NCBI GenBank assembly: GCA_021464415.1
Contig: CM038470.1
Coordinates: forward strand, 35,706,099 to 35,770,098
Reading direction: 5' to 3'
DNA length: 64,000 nt
Origin: Lonicera japonica
Lineage: Eukaryota > Streptophyta > Magnoliopsida > Dipsacales > Caprifoliaceae
Positions within the stretch are counted from its first letter, which is position 1, and every line of letters begins with the position of its first letter. Below the pieces are notes generated by a model. The model saw nothing but the letters and a program-made list of their open reading frames with translations. It was not told the origin of the DNA and searched no databases. The translations under genes were made by a program, and so were the position numbers. This document shows, one piece after another, positions 1-12,600 of the stretch.

Positions 1-1465
1 TAGTGTGTGAGGGTAGGGGTCAATGAGGCGTAACTTGCCCGCCGATGATTACAATAACCAAAGGGAATGGTGCTACCCAGAGTAAGGGTTACATATATAT
101 ATCAACTTGTATTTTCCTCCCTTTTTTTCATATAGAAAAAGTATATATTTTTATTTATTGTTATCTATTTGAAAATATATATATATATATATTTTAGTAC
201 AAAAGAGTGAGTAGTAAAAAATGAAATTACTCAATCTAAAATTCACTCACTTCAAATCTGAGAGAGAGAGTCATCGGTAAAAAACAACTGTTTTCTCTTT
301 TCTTTTTTTACTCGTGGGGGTCAAAGTATAAAAGAGGCGAGTAAATAGTCAAAAGAAGGAGAATGTTCTTGGGAATTGTGTGGAGAGGAATGGAATGAAA
401 ATTTTCAAATGATTGGGAATGGTAGGTATTTATAGGGAGTGGCACTTTTTGCTAAAAAGGGTAATGTTGCAATAATGGGCTTTTTCGTAAAATGGAAAGG
501 GCCCAACTTTATTCCAAGTGCGACATAGATTGGGTAATGTTTGGATATAGTTTTGGGGTAGTGCTCTCTCCCCATTATGTTTGGTGCCTCCCTATCTTCT
601 TGAGGTGGTTGGGTGTCAATTTACCCAATAGACCCTGTGTTCAATCCTCTTCAAATTCCCGAAAGGGGTCGGTCACTAAGTAGTAAGTACACCTCTGCTT
701 AGTACACCTTGGGTTAGCCGCTTAAGGCCACTGGGGTATAACTTGGACGATAGCTGCCCCCTGGACCAGTATGCTAGGGGGTAAGAGGTAATGAGGGGAG
801 GGCAGGGGTGTCTGCAGATTCAATTTAGAAGGGGTGAGATGATTATAAAAAAATTCAGTGGCTGAAAATGAATCATATCTACTAAATTTCTTAAAAAAAT
901 TCATCCATTTACTCCTCAAAATGTCCTTTTTCTTAAAATGAGAACAATCTTCTTTAGAGTAGGACTGTATATATATATGCACAAAAAATCTTTTAAGAAG
1001 CGCTTTCTTAAGCAAGTAATGGGCCTCCTTTTTTGGAGGAATAAATAATTAAATTTTTTCTTAATGCAATTTGGTGAAGATGGTGTTTGTGTTGAAGACA
1101 TCAACTCCTCCGAATTTCAAATAAAAATTCAATCTGAAAAGCAGTGATATGCAAAATGGGCATATATACGTGTATTTTTGACCATTGAAACTTTTGATGA
1201 TCATCTCACTGACTAAAAGGGTTGATTTTTCATGAAATTTGATCGATTGATCTTCTCATCATGGAGCTTATTGTCTCCACTCAATCATTACCCCCCGAAA
1301 AGAAGATATTTGTAAACTGCTCAACCTAAGGACAATGCCTCCTATTTACACCTCTTGTCTAGCCACCAAATCAATCTTAGGAGAAAGAATATGTATTGTA
1401 TTGTTCATTTTCGGCATTTCCACGTAATTTTGAGCTTTTAATAATTATGAATGGTGTTTTTGTAG
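1..1465. other. No coding exon seen; flank or large intron of the first PAE gene
   Basis: I looked here for the N-terminal PAE exons (the conserved blocks around CLDGS, GGGWC and FYNW) and found none, so the gene's 5' part lies before position 1 or is missing. The stretch holds an (AT)n run at about 177-194 and a TATAAATAC-like sequence on the minus strand near 426-435 that resembles an old LTR promoter. Pieces of a foldback repeat with the words CTCATCCGTTTA and TTTCATGAAA lie at about 830-930 and 1200-1310. Nothing else is recognisable. Confidence 0.4.
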
Positions 1466-4400
1466 GGGATTAAACTTCACTACAGAGGTGAAAGGGTTTT
1501 TGATGCCATTATGGAAGACATTTTATCAAAAGGAATGAAAAACGCAACAAATGTATGTCCCTTTCTCTCTGCCCCCCCCTCTCCCCCTTCCTTCTTGGAA
1601 AAAAGACTCATAATAACTTGTTACTATAGGTTCTTCTCTCCGGGACTTCAGCTGGTGGATTGGCTACCATATTGCATTGCGACAAATTTCGAGCGCTCCT
1701 ACCCACAAGTACAAGAGTTAAATGCTTTTCAGACGGGGGATTCTTTCTCCATACGTAAGCTTGTAATTCTTAAATTGATCCAAAATTTGTTTATTTTTTG
1801 TTTACTATGTATGACTAAATGCAACCTTTGTTGCTCTTAACAGGAGAGATCTTTATGGACAATATAAGTTTCACATGCTTGAGCAAATGATTAATTTACA
1901 TGTACTCTCTCTCTCTCTCTCCCGGTCTCATCATTTTCCTTGTACTCCCTCTGTCCCAAATTAAGAGCCCACTATTTCTTTCTGGAATGTCTCAAATTAA
2001 AGAGACCAGTTTTTCTTTGGGGACATGATCAAATGTTCAAGATCTCATGATAGCAAGCAAAATTTACTTTTAACCGTTGATTATGTTTAAACTTGTTTAT
2101 CTTATATTTTTTAAAAAAACAAGTTTTACTTTTAACCTTTATGTTGAAACTATAAAAAGGAGTGAAGAAAATGGCAAAATAGACATACATTCGGGATTTG
2201 GATTTCAAAAAGTGGGATAGATTCCCATTCAAATTGCACACATTATTAGGGAGAATGCCATAGAAAATACATACTTGGGGTGTAAGAATCTGCAGCAGAA
2301 GTGTGGATTGAGAAAAAAAAAATGGACTCTTTATTTGGGACTGGGGGAGTAATATTTTTCTTACCGCTCATAATCAAGCATTCTCGTTTCTTTCTTCGAA
2401 AATTAAGATCGCTCACTCTCAAACTAAGAGTCCCACTTTCTTTTTTGGGATGTCTCAAATTAAGAGTCACACTTTCTTTTTGGGGATGTCTCAAATTAAG
2501 AGTCCCAATTTTTTTGGGAACATAATTAGTGTGGGATTTTTAATTTGAGGGGGAGTAATATCTAGGAAAGATGGAAAAAGCATAAATTGATACATACACA
2601 CAAAATAGTTCCATCGCTTGACATGTTTTCTCTGTTTTCATAGGAAATGATTTCTTCATTGCCTAAAATGCCTGTTTAGTTTGGGATGAAATAAATTTCA
2701 CCTACATGAAGAGTATCTTCTCACCTATTTGTCATTAAATTTTGTTCACTATTTATGTTTACAATTTTTCATATTTATAGCATGTGCATTTATTTATGAT
2801 TTTAAACCAGCAAAAGATTTATCTTTAATATGTGAATTTTTTTTTCCCACCAATTTCCCTTTTTGACCTACGAACCAAACAAGCCCAAAGGTTCTTTTAT
2901 CAATTACTAGATTAAAATATGAATTTTCCACTTTTTCTCTTTTGTAATTCCGTTGCAGGGATCAGTTAAGAATTTGCCTCCGTCGTGCACTTCAAAAATG
3001 AACCCAGAATTGGTAAGACCAAAGATATGTTAGTACTATGTTTACCATTTTACTTTCTGTTATATCCTTTTTTGAATCATAACACAACTTTCAATATCAT
3101 TGCAGTGCATTTACCCGCAACATGTTGTGCCACATATGCAGACGCCACTTTTCATTCTAAATTCAGCATATGATCCCTTCCAGGTTTGATGATTTCATTA
3201 TTGTTGTAAATAGAAAAGATAACATATGGTCTGATAAAAAAAAAATAGAAAAGATAACATATGGAATTTTTTTTTTCTCCATGTTCTGCCTTTTTTTTGC
3301 ACTTTCAATTTAAACCTCAGGTTCTACCTTTTAAAAAAAATGTATTTCGCCATTTTACTTTTCTCGTAGGAAAAAATTGTTTCCCTGAACCAAATGGATC
3401 TTAAGTTTCTTTTTTGAGCAAGTGGGCTAGCCTAGTTGGAGAGGCACCCACTCGGACCTAGGAGAGGTCCCAGGTTCGAGTCTCACCAAGGGGAGGGTTT
3501 TCTTTGTAGGATGAAAAGTTTGAAGATAATCTATATAATAGTAATTTTTCTGATAAACTTGGGGAAAAACGAATGATTTGGTGAAATGTTCTATTGCTTT
3601 CTCGGTTTTTCCATGCAATCCGAGTCGTCCGTTAAGATAAAAAAGTCCTTGAAAAGAGGAAAAGATGGAGACTATCTCACCAAATCACTCATCTTGTTTC
3701 CAACTTCTCATAAAAATCAATTGTTTTCCAATCATTTTCCAACTTGTTCATCTAGACCCTTAATTCTTTTCCATGTAAACCGACCACACTCAGCCTAAGA
3801 GAATCTTTCCATACTACCACCATCTGCAACAGAAACTCTTGAAGAGTATAACCTTTGGTTTGAGTTTACTTGAAGAATGTTGCCATTTATTAATTTTCTT
3901 CTACAAAAACATATTTTTTTTTGCGGCCATACTAACTATCTAACTATTTCAATTCAATGCTGCTTCTCAGATACAAAACATTTTGGCACCAAGTGATCCC
4001 ATCTGGTCTACATGCTTGTTCAATATAACCGAATGTGCACCACGTGAAGCCAAAAGATGGCCAGGTCACTAATATATCTATTTGCATATTTCATACTTAA
4101 TGTTTTAAAAAATGCTTTAATTTGAATGTTAAGGCCCCGCTTGGTTTCATCGTTAGGTTAAAAAGATTTCAGTATCGTTAAACTTGATCGGTTTCTCAAG
4201 TAGCCAAGAGCTAAACACGCCTTTTAGGGTTCTTTTTCCTTTCCTTTGGGGGGGGGGGGGGTGCAATTTGAATGTGTGTAATATAGTGTACATGACCAAA
4301 AAATTAACTCAGTTCTATTTTTGTGAGGCCTCACTTTCATAAAAAAGAATAATCTGAACTTTTTCTATATATGCATAAGAAGGGCTTCACCTTAAAAATT

Positions 4401-7075
4401 CACCTTGGGCCTCCAAATCTTCAGGGCCGATTCGCATATAAGATCTTTATATATTTAGAAATTCTTTTTTTGCAAGAATATTGATTTAACTCCAATTTGG
4501 TTTGTTTTGCTTGCGATATATCTAATTGCGATTTAACTTAAGCTTTGCCCCTCTCCTCTGCCCTTTACTTTTGAAAATGATGGGCTCTATTCGATTCCTT
4601 GATTTATTGAGCGAAATGGAAAGATATATGCAAAAAGGATTCACTTTCCCCCTTTTCTCTTTTGTTTCGGTGAATCCTAAGTGTGGTTTTAGAAATCTTT
4701 TGTTGCTTCTAATTTATACTACACTTTGTAATAAATTTTATTTTTGGACTATTTGCAGAGTTCAGGTTAAAGTTAATAAATGCATTGAAGGAACTTCCCT
4801 ATTCTTCAACTAGAGGATTGTTTATCAACTCTTGCCACATCCATGGCCAAGCCGAACGCCAGGTCTCATGGCTTGGAGACCCTTCATCAAAGTTGAATAA
4901 CAAGGTAATAGACTCTCTCTCTCTCTCTCTAGGAGTGGCAATTTTTGAAATGGCACGATAACATGTCATAGAAGGAAATTTACTGAAAAGTCGTATTTTT
5001 AATTGTGTCGGCCAAATTTTGATACAGAATCAGTTGTATCAATTGTGTCCTGAGGTGTTTGAATGAGAGGAAAATCTCATTTCTAGTCATATTTTGCTGC
5101 GCATGTTAAGACGTGAGTTTTGACTGTATCGCATTGTGTGTATTTAAATGGCCGTGTTAGTGTTTTCATGTCCTAGTTTTCTTCTTGTGTCCAATAATAC
5201 AATGAAAAAACACGAATAGCCTCCCCCTACTTAGTGTAATCTTAGGTTTTAGTTTCTCGACTAACCATTTATAAAGAAAGATTCCTCAAAAAGTACAAAA
5301 ATGGAGTGTAAGACATATATATGTGCCTCAGATACGGCCTGATACAGAAAGAAGGGTGTGAGAATAATTTTAATGATTTAAACCCTTCTCTTAAGGATTG
5401 TACTTAAGTTGGCTAACTTAAGGATTGTCCATTTCGAGGGGTAAACGGATGAGTTTTTTCATAAAACTTGGTAGAAATTATCTCTATATTGAGTCGATTG
5501 TCTCTACCAAGTTTCATAAAAAAAAACTCAACTGGGAAGTGGGTTCACTAATCATCTAAACTTTCAACGTTCAATCGGGAAGTGGGTTAACTTAAAAAAT
5601 TGATATATATTCTCTCGCTCTCTCTCTCTCTATATATCAATTTTTTAGGTTAATGTATATATCAATTTTTTAGGTTAACCCACTTTCTAATTGAATTTTT
5701 TGATGAAATTTGGTGGAGACGATCTAGGCATTATAGAGATCATCTTCACTAAGTTTCATGAAAAAATTCATTCGTTTATCCCTTCGAAATGGATGGGGGT
5801 AACTTAAGGACGGTCCTTAAGAGAAGGGGCCTCTATATATATCAGAGCATTTTTCATAAGGACCAAGTTTATGGACTATTCCGTATGGATTGGCTCTTTT
5901 GAGGGGGTAAACATATGAGTATTTTGATGAACTTGGTGGAGGTGATATACTAATCATGGAGATCATCTCCACCAAATTTCATCAAAAAACTCATCTGGAA
6001 AGTAGGTTAACTATAAAATTGATATATATATATATATGCGCATTTCTATATATATATGATGATCTTAGTAGATCATCTCCACCAAGTTTCATCAATAAAC
6101 TCATCCGTTTACCTCCCTCAAAAGGAGCAATACACGTAAATTTATCTAATTGATCATATAAACCCAACATAGTAATTTTTGAAAGGAAATAGGTTTGATA
6201 TATAAGCCAACGTTCTGTTGGAAGCAACAGTTGATTTTACCTCAATTATTTTATATAAACATGATTTCACTTACGCGAATTATTTCAATCATATTATAAT
6301 ATTATTTAGGAATTAATGATGATATCTGTTAGTAACCATCTCACTCAAAAGCTTAAGCTGTTAAGTAGTGGGCCAACAATGTATATCATACTCTTCAACA
6401 CTCCCCCTCACGTGCGAACCACTCGCACATGGATAGACAAACGAAACCAAAGGCCAAACCGGCCAAACCAAAGTTGCATACTGCACAAACACAAAGGGGG
6501 AAACAAATGCAAGCGGGAGGATTTGAACTCGAGACCTTGCAGAACCTGAACTCTGATACCATGTTAATAACCATCTTACTCAAAAGCTTAAGCTGTTAAG
6601 TAGTGGGCCAATAATGTATATCATTCTCTTCAACAATATCAAAAAAGTATTTAAATAAAAATTGAAATATGCGTGTGTCATGTGTGCCTATATGTAAAGT
6701 AATATGGGCGCACATGACAGATACAGGATGTGTATCTGTGTATCTGCCTCACATTATCTATCTCTCTCCTAGTATTTGCCTCATAGTATTTGCCTCTGGC
6801 GAGAACTCAGTTTTATAGTATACATATATATGATAAATACATAGATATCGTATAAGGTATGGCGAACTAGTATTTTGTTTTTGTTTTTGTTGTGTTTGGG
6901 ATCTAATCTTCTCCCTCTTTGAAAATGTGTAATGTAGGCAATTGGAGAGGCAGTTGGCGATTGGTTTTACGACAGAACTGTGTTCCAACAGATAGATAAC
7001 GAACACATCTTACCACAAACGTGTGCACCCAATCCACACGAGCCCAATAAGGCCAATCATTATAATTGGGAGTAA
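1466..7075 (+). CDS. PAE: Pectin acetylesterase-like gene, 5' part outside window (3' eight exons)
   Basis: Pectin acetylesterases (CE13; Notum/PAE fold) remove acetyl groups from pectin in the cell wall. Eight exons read in one frame for 259 residues to a TAA: 1466-1552, 1630-1754, 1844-1901, 2959-3012, 3106-3183, 3971-4064, 4759-4904 and 6938-7075, all with GT-AG borders. They encode, in order, LHYRGERVF, the serine motif GTSAGG, KNLPPSC, the Asp motif SAYD, the His motif NSCHIHGQ and [13 protein letters not shown]. Several exon lengths (87, 125, 78 and 146 bp) are identical to those of the complete PAE gene at 9692-18452. Oddities: the usual GCSAGG is GTSAGG, the usual HCQ is HGQ, and the family C-terminus [12 protein letters not shown] is [14 protein letters not shown], so several Cys are lost. 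The catalytic residues remain and there is no internal stop. The family call is firm; whether it is active pectin esterase is not. Confidence 0.88.
1945..2556. mobile_element. Stowaway-like MITE(s), nested or tandem, in a PAE intron
   Basis: The left end TACTCCCTCTGTCCC and the right end GGGACTGGGGGAGTA (to 2349) are the inverted termini typical of Stowaway (Tc1/mariner-derived) MITEs, with TA on both sides (1943-1944 and 2350-2351). A second end of the same kind, GGGGGAGTAAT, follows at about 2546-2556. Before it, a ~38-bp unit built on TCTCAAATTAAGAGTC is repeated three times at about 2417-2520. This fits two related elements fused or nested. Confidence 0.7.
3413..3520 (+). mobile_element. 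tRNA-derived SINE-like fragment
   Basis: A box A-like sequence (TAGCCTAGTTGG, ~3428) is followed by a box B-like sequence (GGTTCGAGTC, ~3473), the internal RNA polymerase III promoter of plant SINEs. A relative with the same GAGAGGCACCCACTC word lies on the minus strand at 22800-22920. No clear poly(A) tail or target duplication was found. Confidence 0.5.
4248..4261. repeat. Homopolymer of 14 G
   Basis: An uninterrupted run of 14 G in an intron of the first PAE gene. It is prone to length error in sequencing. A similar run lies at about 46329-46343. Confidence 0.9.
5383..6137. repeat. Two adjacent foldback MITE-like elements
   Basis: The first (5383-5829) begins CCCTTCTCTTAAGGA and ends TCCTTAAGAGAAGGG, an inverted pair. 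Inside are inverted copies of a block with GGGGTAAACGGATGAG and TTTCATAAAA. The second (about 5890-6137) has arms around GGAGGTGATATACTAATC and its complement. The same words recur at about 830-930, 1200-1310, 14890-15300, 28490-28600 and 43010-43290, so this is a dispersed family in this genome. Confidence 0.6.
6327..6635 (-). mobile_element. TRIM (miniature LTR retrotransposon), complete
   Basis: Two 74-bp terminal direct repeats (6327-6400 and 6562-6635), each TGTTA...CAACA on the plus strand, enclose 161 bp. A perfect 5-bp target duplication ATATC flanks the element (6322-6326 and 6636-6640). Read on the minus strand, the LTR at 6562-6635 is followed at once by TGGTATCAGAGTTCAGG (6561-6545), the initiator-Met tRNA primer binding site. 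The other LTR is preceded by the purine tract GTGAGGGGGAG (6411-6401). It has no coding capacity, as expected of a TRIM. It lies in the last intron of the first PAE gene. Confidence 0.92.
6700..6850. repeat. Copy of a GTATCTGCCTCA repeat family
   Basis: The words GATACAGGA, GTATCTGCCTCA and ATTTGCCTC recur here. They resemble the interior of the MITEs at 32921-33209 and 39523-41055. No clean termini could be set. Confidence 0.35.
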
Positions 7076-7196
7076 ATACTTTTAAAGAATCAATGAATAT
7101 CAACTATTCTAATACAATCGCACTCTTTACTTGCTCTTGTTTATAGACCTGCGAAAGCGGGTCATTTCATTTTGTGTTTGTCTGCATGAATATTCC

Positions 7197-7545
7197 GAGT
7201 AAATGACTGTCATGGCTCTTAAACTATCACACTTGTACCTCTTTGGCATTTGAACTATTTTTTAGACCCCTATGGCCTTTAAACTGTGCACTTTGCGCCT
7301 TAGTGGCATTTATGGCTAAGAAGTTTTAGTAAAGAAATATGCAAATATTGCTAAAAGTGTATGAAGAGCAACAAAATCTGCAGATTGTCACTAAGACTGC
7401 TTACGGTGACAATGCTTTAGTGCGGAATTTGTTTATTGTTGCTAGATGTAAACTTAGCGACAAATATCATTACGTCATGACATGCATAGTTTAAGGGCAA
7501 TAGGGGTACAAAAATTAGTTCAATGGCTATGAGGGTTATTTACTC
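7197..7545. mobile_element. Inverted-repeat element, GAGTAAAT termini
   Basis: The left end GAGTAAATGACTGTCATGGC pairs with the right end, whose complement begins GAGTAAATAACCCTCATAGC. Similarity continues inward through a TTGTACC block. The element lies just past the 3' end of the first PAE gene. The same terminal word occurs at 26768-27756 and 47415-48079. No coding sequence. Confidence 0.6.
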
Positions 7546-8504
7546 AATTATTCTAAACTAACAAGAAATATATACAAAAAGTTGCATACAAATTGATGTG
7601 TTTTCTTATGATTGGATAAAGAGTGGGTTCCACATGCATGTTGCGTTCCATTTACACTCTTCTCTTAATCATGAAGTGACAACTCATTTTGTGTATACTT
7701 TTTGTGCAATTTCTTGTGAGTGTAGCATTACTCTCGTGTGCTTAATGGGCGTGTGTTTGTGTTGTGTATGATCGGGTTCATTTCATTGAGCTTTGGTTTT
7801 TTTGGCTTGCCCCTCCTTATTCATAATGTGTAATTTGATTTATTCAAGTTTTATATGATCATTTGACTTTGTTCCATGTATGAGGGGGTCTATCAAAACT
7901 TTACGTAAAACAAGGAGCAATATGATTGTTTTCGCGTATTCCTTAGATTTCGCTCCCTGATTTTACAAAGACATTTGAGATGCTCCGTATATAGAGTAAA
8001 GTCAAATGATTATGAAAATCGAGGGCAAGTCTAATTTTGCATTAAGAAAGAGGAAGAAAACCGAAAGGGAAACACCCCCCTCCCTAGGGTTCCTTATTAT
8101 GTTAAACGTATATCCAATCAACTCAAACAATTTATCTATACTGATACAGAAAGGAAATTGATACCCCTATGTTAGGGATGTACTTCATGGTTTTGCATTT
8201 TTACACTTTTACGGTTAAAAGTAAATTTGGATGTATAGAAGGGGACATGGTTTAAACCTACAATCTTTAGCAAGAACCACGTTTAACGAACTAATTATAT
8301 ATCAAGATTGCATTAAGTTCTCTCAAATTGATATGAAAAAGCTTCAATGAAGAACAAAAGTTGTGGCACTTCAACTCAAAAACATTGCTCTCTCAGCTCA
8401 GTGCACTTCATGTCAAACGCGTTAGAGCTTGTATGTTAGTAATGTTTCTGAAAGACACAGCTAAAGAATTCACAATGGTAGAAGTATTAGTTTGCATCTG
8501 CCAA
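7546..8504. other. Intergenic, no gene seen
   Basis: AT-rich sequence between the first PAE gene and a LINE fragment. A weak inverted pair (ATACAAAAAGTTGCA at about 7571 and TACTTTTTGTGCAA at about 7698) may mark a small degraded MITE. Nothing else is recognisable. Confidence 0.4.
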
Positions 8505-9310
8505 TGCTAGTTTGACAGACAAGGAGTGGGAGTGTGATCATAAGCTGCGCGTTCATCTTATGGACAAGCTAGAAAGCGATATACCTCGGATATGTCTTGA
8601 AAAGACCTGCCGGAAAATTGAAAGGGTGGAGACAAAATTGCCCTTTCTCAGGTGGGGCACAAAGTGCTTATTAAAGCGGTAGTCCAGGCAATACTGTCTT
8701 ATGCAATGTCCAGCGTTTTCTCTCCCTAACTACTCTTGTAAACGGCTGAATGCTTTTGTATGCACATTTTGGTGGGGAGGGCTCGGTGGAGAAAGCCGAG
8801 ATTAGTTGGAAGAACTGGGAAGAAGTTTTTAAAGCTAAATTGCTCGAGGGTTTAGAATTTAGGGACTTCAAAAATTTCAATAATGCTTTGCTTGCTAAAC
8901 AAGGGCGGAGACTATTAACCAAGCCATCTTATTATTGACCCCAATTTGTCAATAATAACAGAGGGTTTTGGCGTCTTCTGCATTAGTAGCCGAAGCTTTG
9001 TCAGTTAAAGACATTTATTTCTTGTCTGCTACTTGTGGTTTTTCAAATTTGGCAATTTGTAGTGATTCCAAATCGGTCATCCCTCTTGCGTCTTCTGATT
9101 CGGCTCCTCAGGAGATTGCGGCAATCGTCAATAATATTCGAAGTTACCTCCGTTTCATAGCATTTTGTTTAAGTTTATTCCTAGATCTTTAAATGTCGTA
9201 GCTCATTGGATTGTTAGAGACGTGTTTAGAGATTTGCTTCCTAGTAATTGGGCGTCTATGCCCCAAGCCCTGGTTAAGAGTTTGTTAGATAGGTTGGTTT
9301 AGTTTGTGGT
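8505..9310 (+). pseudogene. LINE (non-LTR) reverse transcriptase 3' fragment with RNase H-like end
   Basis: Broken frames match the C-terminal part of plant L1-type ORF2. GHKVLIKAVVQAILSYAMS (from 8652) is the block usually read as GKEVLIKAVAQAIPTYAMS. FWWGG...WKNWEEVF...GLEFRDFKNFNNALLAKQG follows at 8768-8910. An RNase H-like segment follows at 8968-9190 (AEALSVKD, CSDSKSVI, EIAAIVNNIRSYL). Stops and frameshifts separate the blocks and the rest of the element is missing. It lies between the convergent 3' ends of the two PAE genes. Confidence 0.8.
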
Positions 9311-9691
9311 GTTGTTTTGTTCAACTTCATCACCGTTTAGTAGCCAATTCCGCATTGAGAAAGAACAACTTGACGAAAACAATACGGCGACAAAGTATTT
9401 TGTTGGTAATATATGGTTTATGTTCTTGTCGCGCAACAAACGATTTTCGCCATGGATGAACGTAAAACACTAAGTTATGGGAAAATTAAAGGGGAAATAT
9501 GTCTTGAGCAAGCATCGATATGTTGTTCTTAAGAATAACAAAAATCAATACAATTGGTGCATAAACCTTAATTTGCTCTTTTATCAATGTGGACTTGAGA
9601 AAAAAAATTCCTTTAATTAAAGGAATCTCAACTCCATGTTTATTTCAACCTAATTAAGAATATAAGTGTTTAATCTAGTTAATAAATCAAT

Positions 9692-12600
9692 CTATGCTTC
9701 TAGTTTTGGTGGTTCATAAATAGTATTGTGGCATGTTTTATCACAAGGGTAAGGGCAATCTATATTCTTGAATGGTCTTCTGTTGTAAAACCAATCTCCA
9801 GCTGCCTTTGCAATTGCCTGCATTACACATTTTTGCAATAAAACACAAATAAATGCAAAACTCGTAAATTGTTTAATTCACAATTTAAGGGACAAACAAA
9901 CAGCCCCTAAGACGGGTCTTACGTTAGAAAACCTGAATCCGCCCATATAATATATTATAAGGGTGTAAAAAACTATAATATTAGGGACAGGGCGAGTCAA
10001 ACATAGCTTAGAGTGATATTTTTAAGATTTTAAAATGACGTTTTGCGAAAAAAATTTCTTTTTACACTTTTGACGATTTAGTGTCGTTTTCTTGAAATAT
10101 TAGGGAAACAAAAAGTCGCACGTTTCAAAGTTAAACTTCCTCCCCCCCCCTCTTACGCTTCAGACCTTGCTCCACCACTACCTACTAGAGGTATCTTACC
10201 TCAATGTTCATTAGATTGCATTGTTCTCTCCTCAATCACGCGACGACTATATCCCTCTATATCTATCTCTTTTCCCATAAGTTAATATGTTTGTAATATT
10301 CGGCAAGTGTTATATTGAATATTTTATGTTTATGTCTATGCAACGTGATAGTTGAGAATGAAAAAAAAAGAATGTCTTACAGTATTACTTAGCCTTGGAG
10401 AGCCATTTCTGAACCAAAACTCTTGCATTTCTGTTTGGCAGTGAGAATAACAAGAATTGATAAACCATCCACCAGATTTAGTGCTTTCAATTCCCTTCAA
10501 TGCACTCAAAAATTCCAACCTATACCCTGGAAAATAGACCACAAAAAAAATAAAAATTATAGTTTATGAAGTATTCAAATGCTACTACCTTTGTCCATTC
10601 CCTATATACAAAATGAATTCTATGATCAATACTAGGCATAAAACACGCGATTTGTGTACATATCTAGTTTTCATACATGGATAAATTTAAATTGGAATAA
10701 AGAAATTAACAAAATAGAGGTAGTTCAATGATTAATATTACTTTTAGTAGCGGTAAGTTCAAATCTTGGGATCAACATGGTTTTTTTTTTGTTGTTTTCT
10801 AAACATTTTATCACTACCAATTGAAATTTGGATTTGAAGGTTTTCATACTTGATAAACATAATAAAGGCATCTAATTAAACGATAAATTATTAATCTGGA
10901 AAAACGGAGTGCGTAAAATTTCTTAATCTTACACTCGTTTGGTGCAGTTTATTTGTGTCCATCTTAAAACTACATCAATTTCGTTAACAACTTTAAATAG
11001 AATAAAGGTATCTAATTAAATGATAAATCATTAATCTGAGAAAATGAGTGTATAAAATTTCTTAATGTTACACCTAGTGGTGGACGGAAGGGGGGATCAG
11101 GGGAGGGACCAGGTCCCCTCAAGATATTTCAAACCTCCATTAGTGTTAGTATTTTTTTTTTTATAAATATAGTTGTTGGCACTCTTTAAATAAAATTATG
11201 CATTTTTTATTTTATTATACATTTTTTTATCTCTAAAAATTATTTTAGAGTATTAATTTTTTTTATGGAGTGTCAATAGTTAAAACACATTATTATTTAT
11301 ATTATAAATATATAATAAATTTAATTGGCTATGGAAGATGATTATCTTGCAAATTACTTAATCACATATATTAATAAAGAAATTTCTCGGTGCTTTGACA
11401 TTGATACAATCATAGATGAATTTTGTAGGATGAAGAATTGTCGAGCGCAACCGATAATGCCTAAGTTTAGTAGTTAAATCAAGATTGTTTAGTTACTTTT
11501 GTACGTACTGTAGATTCATGCGAAACGCATGCCTTTTGTACTATAAAAATATATGCAAAGAACTTCTTAATTAAAATATATTTTTTTGAAACTTCTTGTT
11601 ATATCTTTTATTTTGGCCCCCCGTATTCTAAATTCTGAATCCGCTACCGATTACACCCCTTTGGTGTAGTTTAACGTGCCCATCTTAAAATAATCTTGAG
11701 TTGATTAACAACTTTAATAAGTCGAAAATTCACACTTACTATCTATAAAAGATTTCTAACGAAATTTTAGAAACATGTATGGTTTAATCAAAACACGGAC
11801 TTGTTGAACTATATATACTAAATCTAGAGTAGTTTTATGGCCAAAATAATTTTGACTTTATCAAAATAATATATTCAATTTAAATATAATGTACAATCTC
11901 TCAATGCATTACTTGCTTTTGACATGAGCAAACATTTTCCTAAATCCAAAAACAAGAGCTTTGTTGGGTAGTACCTTGCATGATTTTAAGTTGGGCAGGC
12001 GAGCAGTTTGCTACATCAAGCTTACATTTGTTCCATGTACCATTGGGATCAGCAGTCCCTGGTACCAAAATATTCCTTATCTGAACAAATTAATAAATAC
12101 AATCAATAAAATAAAATAAAATAAAAGTTAAAGAAAATAAAGTATTTTTACTACATTCAAATTTTTAGACAACAAAAAATGTAACATAAAAGATAGAGGT
12201 TTTCTCTTTGAGAAAATACAGCTATATAGAAAGATAGACTCTAAATTTCACCTTATATATATACACTAAGTCGTGATCCGTATTAAAGATATAATCATTA
12301 TTAAAAAAATATCTTTAATTTCAACCACACAATTATTTATCCTTTATACATTTTTAAGATTCAAAAATCATTACTCTTTATTCTATAAATATATTTTTCT
12401 CAAAGATTCTTCAGATTGGAGATTTTTTAGGTGTTAATGAATGTTAATTAGCTAACCATAATTATCAAATAACTAGGAGTAACCCGTGCTTACAGCACTT
12501 TAATGTAATTGAATAGTCTGATTTTTGGGATAGTGTGTGAGAGAGAAGTGAGAAGATTTGAGAAAGAGAGAAGTAATGATGGCGATAAGAGAAATATATA

